Shown: positions 62,725-64,000 of the stretch, in pieces
Layout: each line of letters starts with the position of its first letter
How positions within the stretch are numbered: the first letter of the stretch is position 1
DNA from: Bradyrhizobium guangxiense
GTDB taxonomy: Bacteria; Pseudomonadota; Alphaproteobacteria; Rhizobiales; Xanthobacteraceae
Assembly (NCBI RefSeq): GCF_004114915.1
Contig: NZ_CP022219.1
Span: 6,540,501-6,604,500, forward strand
Direction: 5' to 3'
Length of the DNA stretch: 64,000 nucleotides
Program-made: the position numbers and the translations under genes
Notes under the pieces: model-generated
Database searches by the model: none
The model's input: the letters and a program-made list of their open reading frames with translations, nothing else
Told to the model about the DNA's origin: nothing

Positions 62725-64000
62725 ATGTCACTTCAACAGAGCACAGCCGGAATCGTCGGCCCATTCGACGGGCTCGACGTGCCCTGGCTGCTCGAGATGC
62801 GCGCCAGGGTCCGTCGTGATCATCCGTTCCTGATCTGGGCGCCGTTCGACGCGCCGGCGCGGCGCTGGAGCTATGGTGAATTTCACGAGCGGGTCGGTGC
62901 GCTCGCCGCAGGCCTCGCCAAGCGCGGCGTGCGTCCAGGCGAATATGTGCTCATCCATCTCGACAATTGCATCGAGGCGCTGCTGGCCTGGTTTGCCTGT
63001 GTCGAGCTCGGCGCCATTGCGGTCACCACCAACACGCGCTCGGCGCCGGCGGAGATCGCATATTTCGCCGACCATTGCGGCGCGGTCGCCGCGATCACGC
63101 AGCCGGCCTATGTGGAAGTCGTCGCGCAGAACTGCCGCAACATTCGCTGGCTGGCGGTGACCTCGCACGATGCGGGCGCCGCGCCGGCACAGCCGGTCTC
63201 CCGCGGCGACAGCTTCGAATCCCTGTTCGCCGACAGCGCCGAGCGTCCGACGCGCGCGACCGATCCGCTCGCGCCGTGCAGCGTGCAATACACCTCGGGT
63301 ACGACGTCGCGGCCGAAGGCGGTGCTGTGGACCCACGCCAACGCGCTGTGGGGTGCCAAGATCAACGCCGCGCATGAGGACTTGCATGCGAGTGACGTGC
63401 ACCAGGCCTATCTGCCGCTGTTCCACACCAATGCGCTAGCCTATTCCATGCTCGCGACGCTGTGGGTCGGGGCCCCCTGCGTGATCCAGCCGCGCTTTTC
63501 CGCCAGCCGGTTCTGGGGCGTCGCGCGCGAGCACGGCGCGACGTGGACCTCGACGATTCCGTTCTGCATGAAGGCGCTGCTCGAGCAGGAGATCCCGAAA
63601 GACCACAAATTCCGTCTCTGGGGCTCGGCGATCAACGAGCCGCCGGCCTTCGCCGGCTTCGGCGTCAAGGTCATCGGATGGTGGGGCATGACCGAGACCA
63701 TCACCCACGGCATCGTCGGCGAGGTCGACCAGCCCAATATCCCGATGTCGATCGGCCGCGCCGCTCCCGAATATCAGATCCGCATCACCGACGATGACGG
63801 CCGGCCGACCGAGGTCGGCGGCACCGGCAATCTCGCGATCAAGGGCATCCCCGGCCTGTCGCTGTTCGCCGAATATCTGCACAACGAGAAGGCGACGCGC
63901 GAGAGTTTTGACGCGCACGGCTTCTTCCTCACCGGCGATCGCGTCGAGCGGCTTCAAGACGGCTACATCAAGTTCGGCGACCGCGCCAAGGACATGTTGA
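62725..64000 (+). CDS. AMP-dependent acyl-CoA synthetase/ligase, truncated by the window end
   Basis: An ATG at 62725 with GGGGAGG 5 bases upstream opens a frame that stays open to 64000, over 425 residues. The motifs are YTSGTTSRPKAVLWTH (P-loop A3), the WWGMTET (A5) region, and the FFLTGD (A7) motif near the end. It activates carboxylic acids to acyl-AMP and then acyl-CoA. The 3' end, with the Lys-containing C-terminal domain, lies beyond the window. It follows the VOC gene by 99 bp in the same orientation and may share its transcript. The acid cannot be inferred, but the short-chain crotonobetaine/carnitine-CoA ligase-like group is a possibility. Confidence 0.9.
   Translation, partial: MSLQQSTAGIVGPFDGLDVPWLLEMRARVRRDHPFLIWAPFDAPARRWSYGEFHERVGALAAGLAKRGVRPGEYVLIHLDNCIEALLAWFACVELGAIAVTTNTRSAPAEIAYFADHCGAVAAITQPAYVEVVAQNCRNIRWLAVTSHDAGAAPAQPVSRGDSFESLFADSAERPTRATDPLAPCSVQYTSGTTSRPKAVLWTHANALWGAKINAAHEDLHASDVHQAYLPLFHTNALAYSMLATLWVGAPCVIQPRFSASRFWGVAREHGATWTSTIPFCMKALLEQEIPKDHKFRLWGSAINEPPAFAGFGVKVIGWWGMTETITHGIVGEVDQPNIPMSIGRAAPEYQIRITDDDGRPTEVGGTGNLAIKGIPGLSLFAEYLHNEKATRESFDAHGFFLTGDRVERLQDGYIKFGDRAKDML

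Overview
The window looks like a chromosomal segment from a GC-rich alphaproteobacterium, most likely Bradyrhizobium or a close relative in the Nitrobacteraceae. Supporting content includes a RegS/RegR (ActS/ActR) redox pair, an MmcB-type protein, an intracellular PhaZ, a small secreted DUF3551 protein, several orphan periplasmic binding proteins, and many palindromic intergenic repeats of the kind scattered through Bradyrhizobium genomes. The assignment is inferred from gene content; no 16S gene is present. I recognise 59 protein genes, one tRNA and three gene remnants.

Layout. 0.4-6.9 kb: a membrane protein, an OsmC-like protein, a broken sulfonate-type binding-protein gene, glnD, ogt and a DUF1304 protein. 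7-10 kb: two tandem paralogous binding proteins, each closed by a strong terminator. 10-14 kb: a DUF1330 protein, a class A penicillin-binding protein and a SprT/YgjP-like metalloprotease. 14-20 kb: PhaZ, an ABC-2 exporter pair, RegS/RegR and MmcB. 20-28 kb: two convergent GH13 enzymes, an MBL hydrolase, an HxlR regulator divergent from a small monooxygenase-like protein, a PHB-depolymerase-type esterase and a drug-efflux MFS protein. 28-33 kb: LLM flavin oxidoreductase, cytochrome P450, SDR and an HWE-type histidine kinase. 33.5-50 kb: a PAS-GGDEF-EAL protein, a sigma-54 activator next to an MHS transporter with a clear -24/-12 promoter and upstream palindrome, a CoA-transferase, a five-gene HAAT-type ABC transporter operon, and a translationally coupled pair of c-di-GMP enzymes. 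50-55.5 kb: tRNA-Arg(CCG), TspO, DinB, a 3-methyladenine glycosylase-like protein, a metallophosphoesterase overlapping a cNMP-binding protein, and a GNAT. 55.5-57.5 kb: a small accessory island with an AT-richer acyltransferase, gene debris and imperfect direct repeats. 57.5-64 kb: an uppS-wHTH-membrane protein operon, a secreted trypsin-like protease, a DUF3551 protein, a Bug/TctC receptor, a VOC protein and the start of an acyl-CoA synthetase.

Most notable findings. (1) The operon membrane protein > winged-helix regulator > isoprenyl transferase carries two copies of ACTTTG-N5-CAAAGT. One overlaps the predicted -10 of the operon promoter and the other overlaps the uppS start codon, which suggests an autoregulated lipid-carrier circuit. 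(2) A near-consensus sigma-54 promoter with an upstream perfect inverted repeat lies between a PAS-AAA+-Fis activator and an MHS transporter. (3) The acyltransferase island sits at the 3' end of uppS, is flanked by roughly 60-bp repeats that include the last uppS codons, and contains a decayed uppS copy plus a fragment resembling a phage-type lysozyme. This looks like the scar of an integrative element.

Functional themes are nitrogen signalling (GlnD), redox control (RegSR), c-di-GMP turnover (three enzymes), storage-polymer and glucan turnover (PhaZ, PHB-type esterase, GH13 pair), and solute capture by many binding proteins. Start sites were chosen from Shine-Dalgarno sequences, signal peptides and overlaps. 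No database search was possible, so family names rest on motifs and recall.
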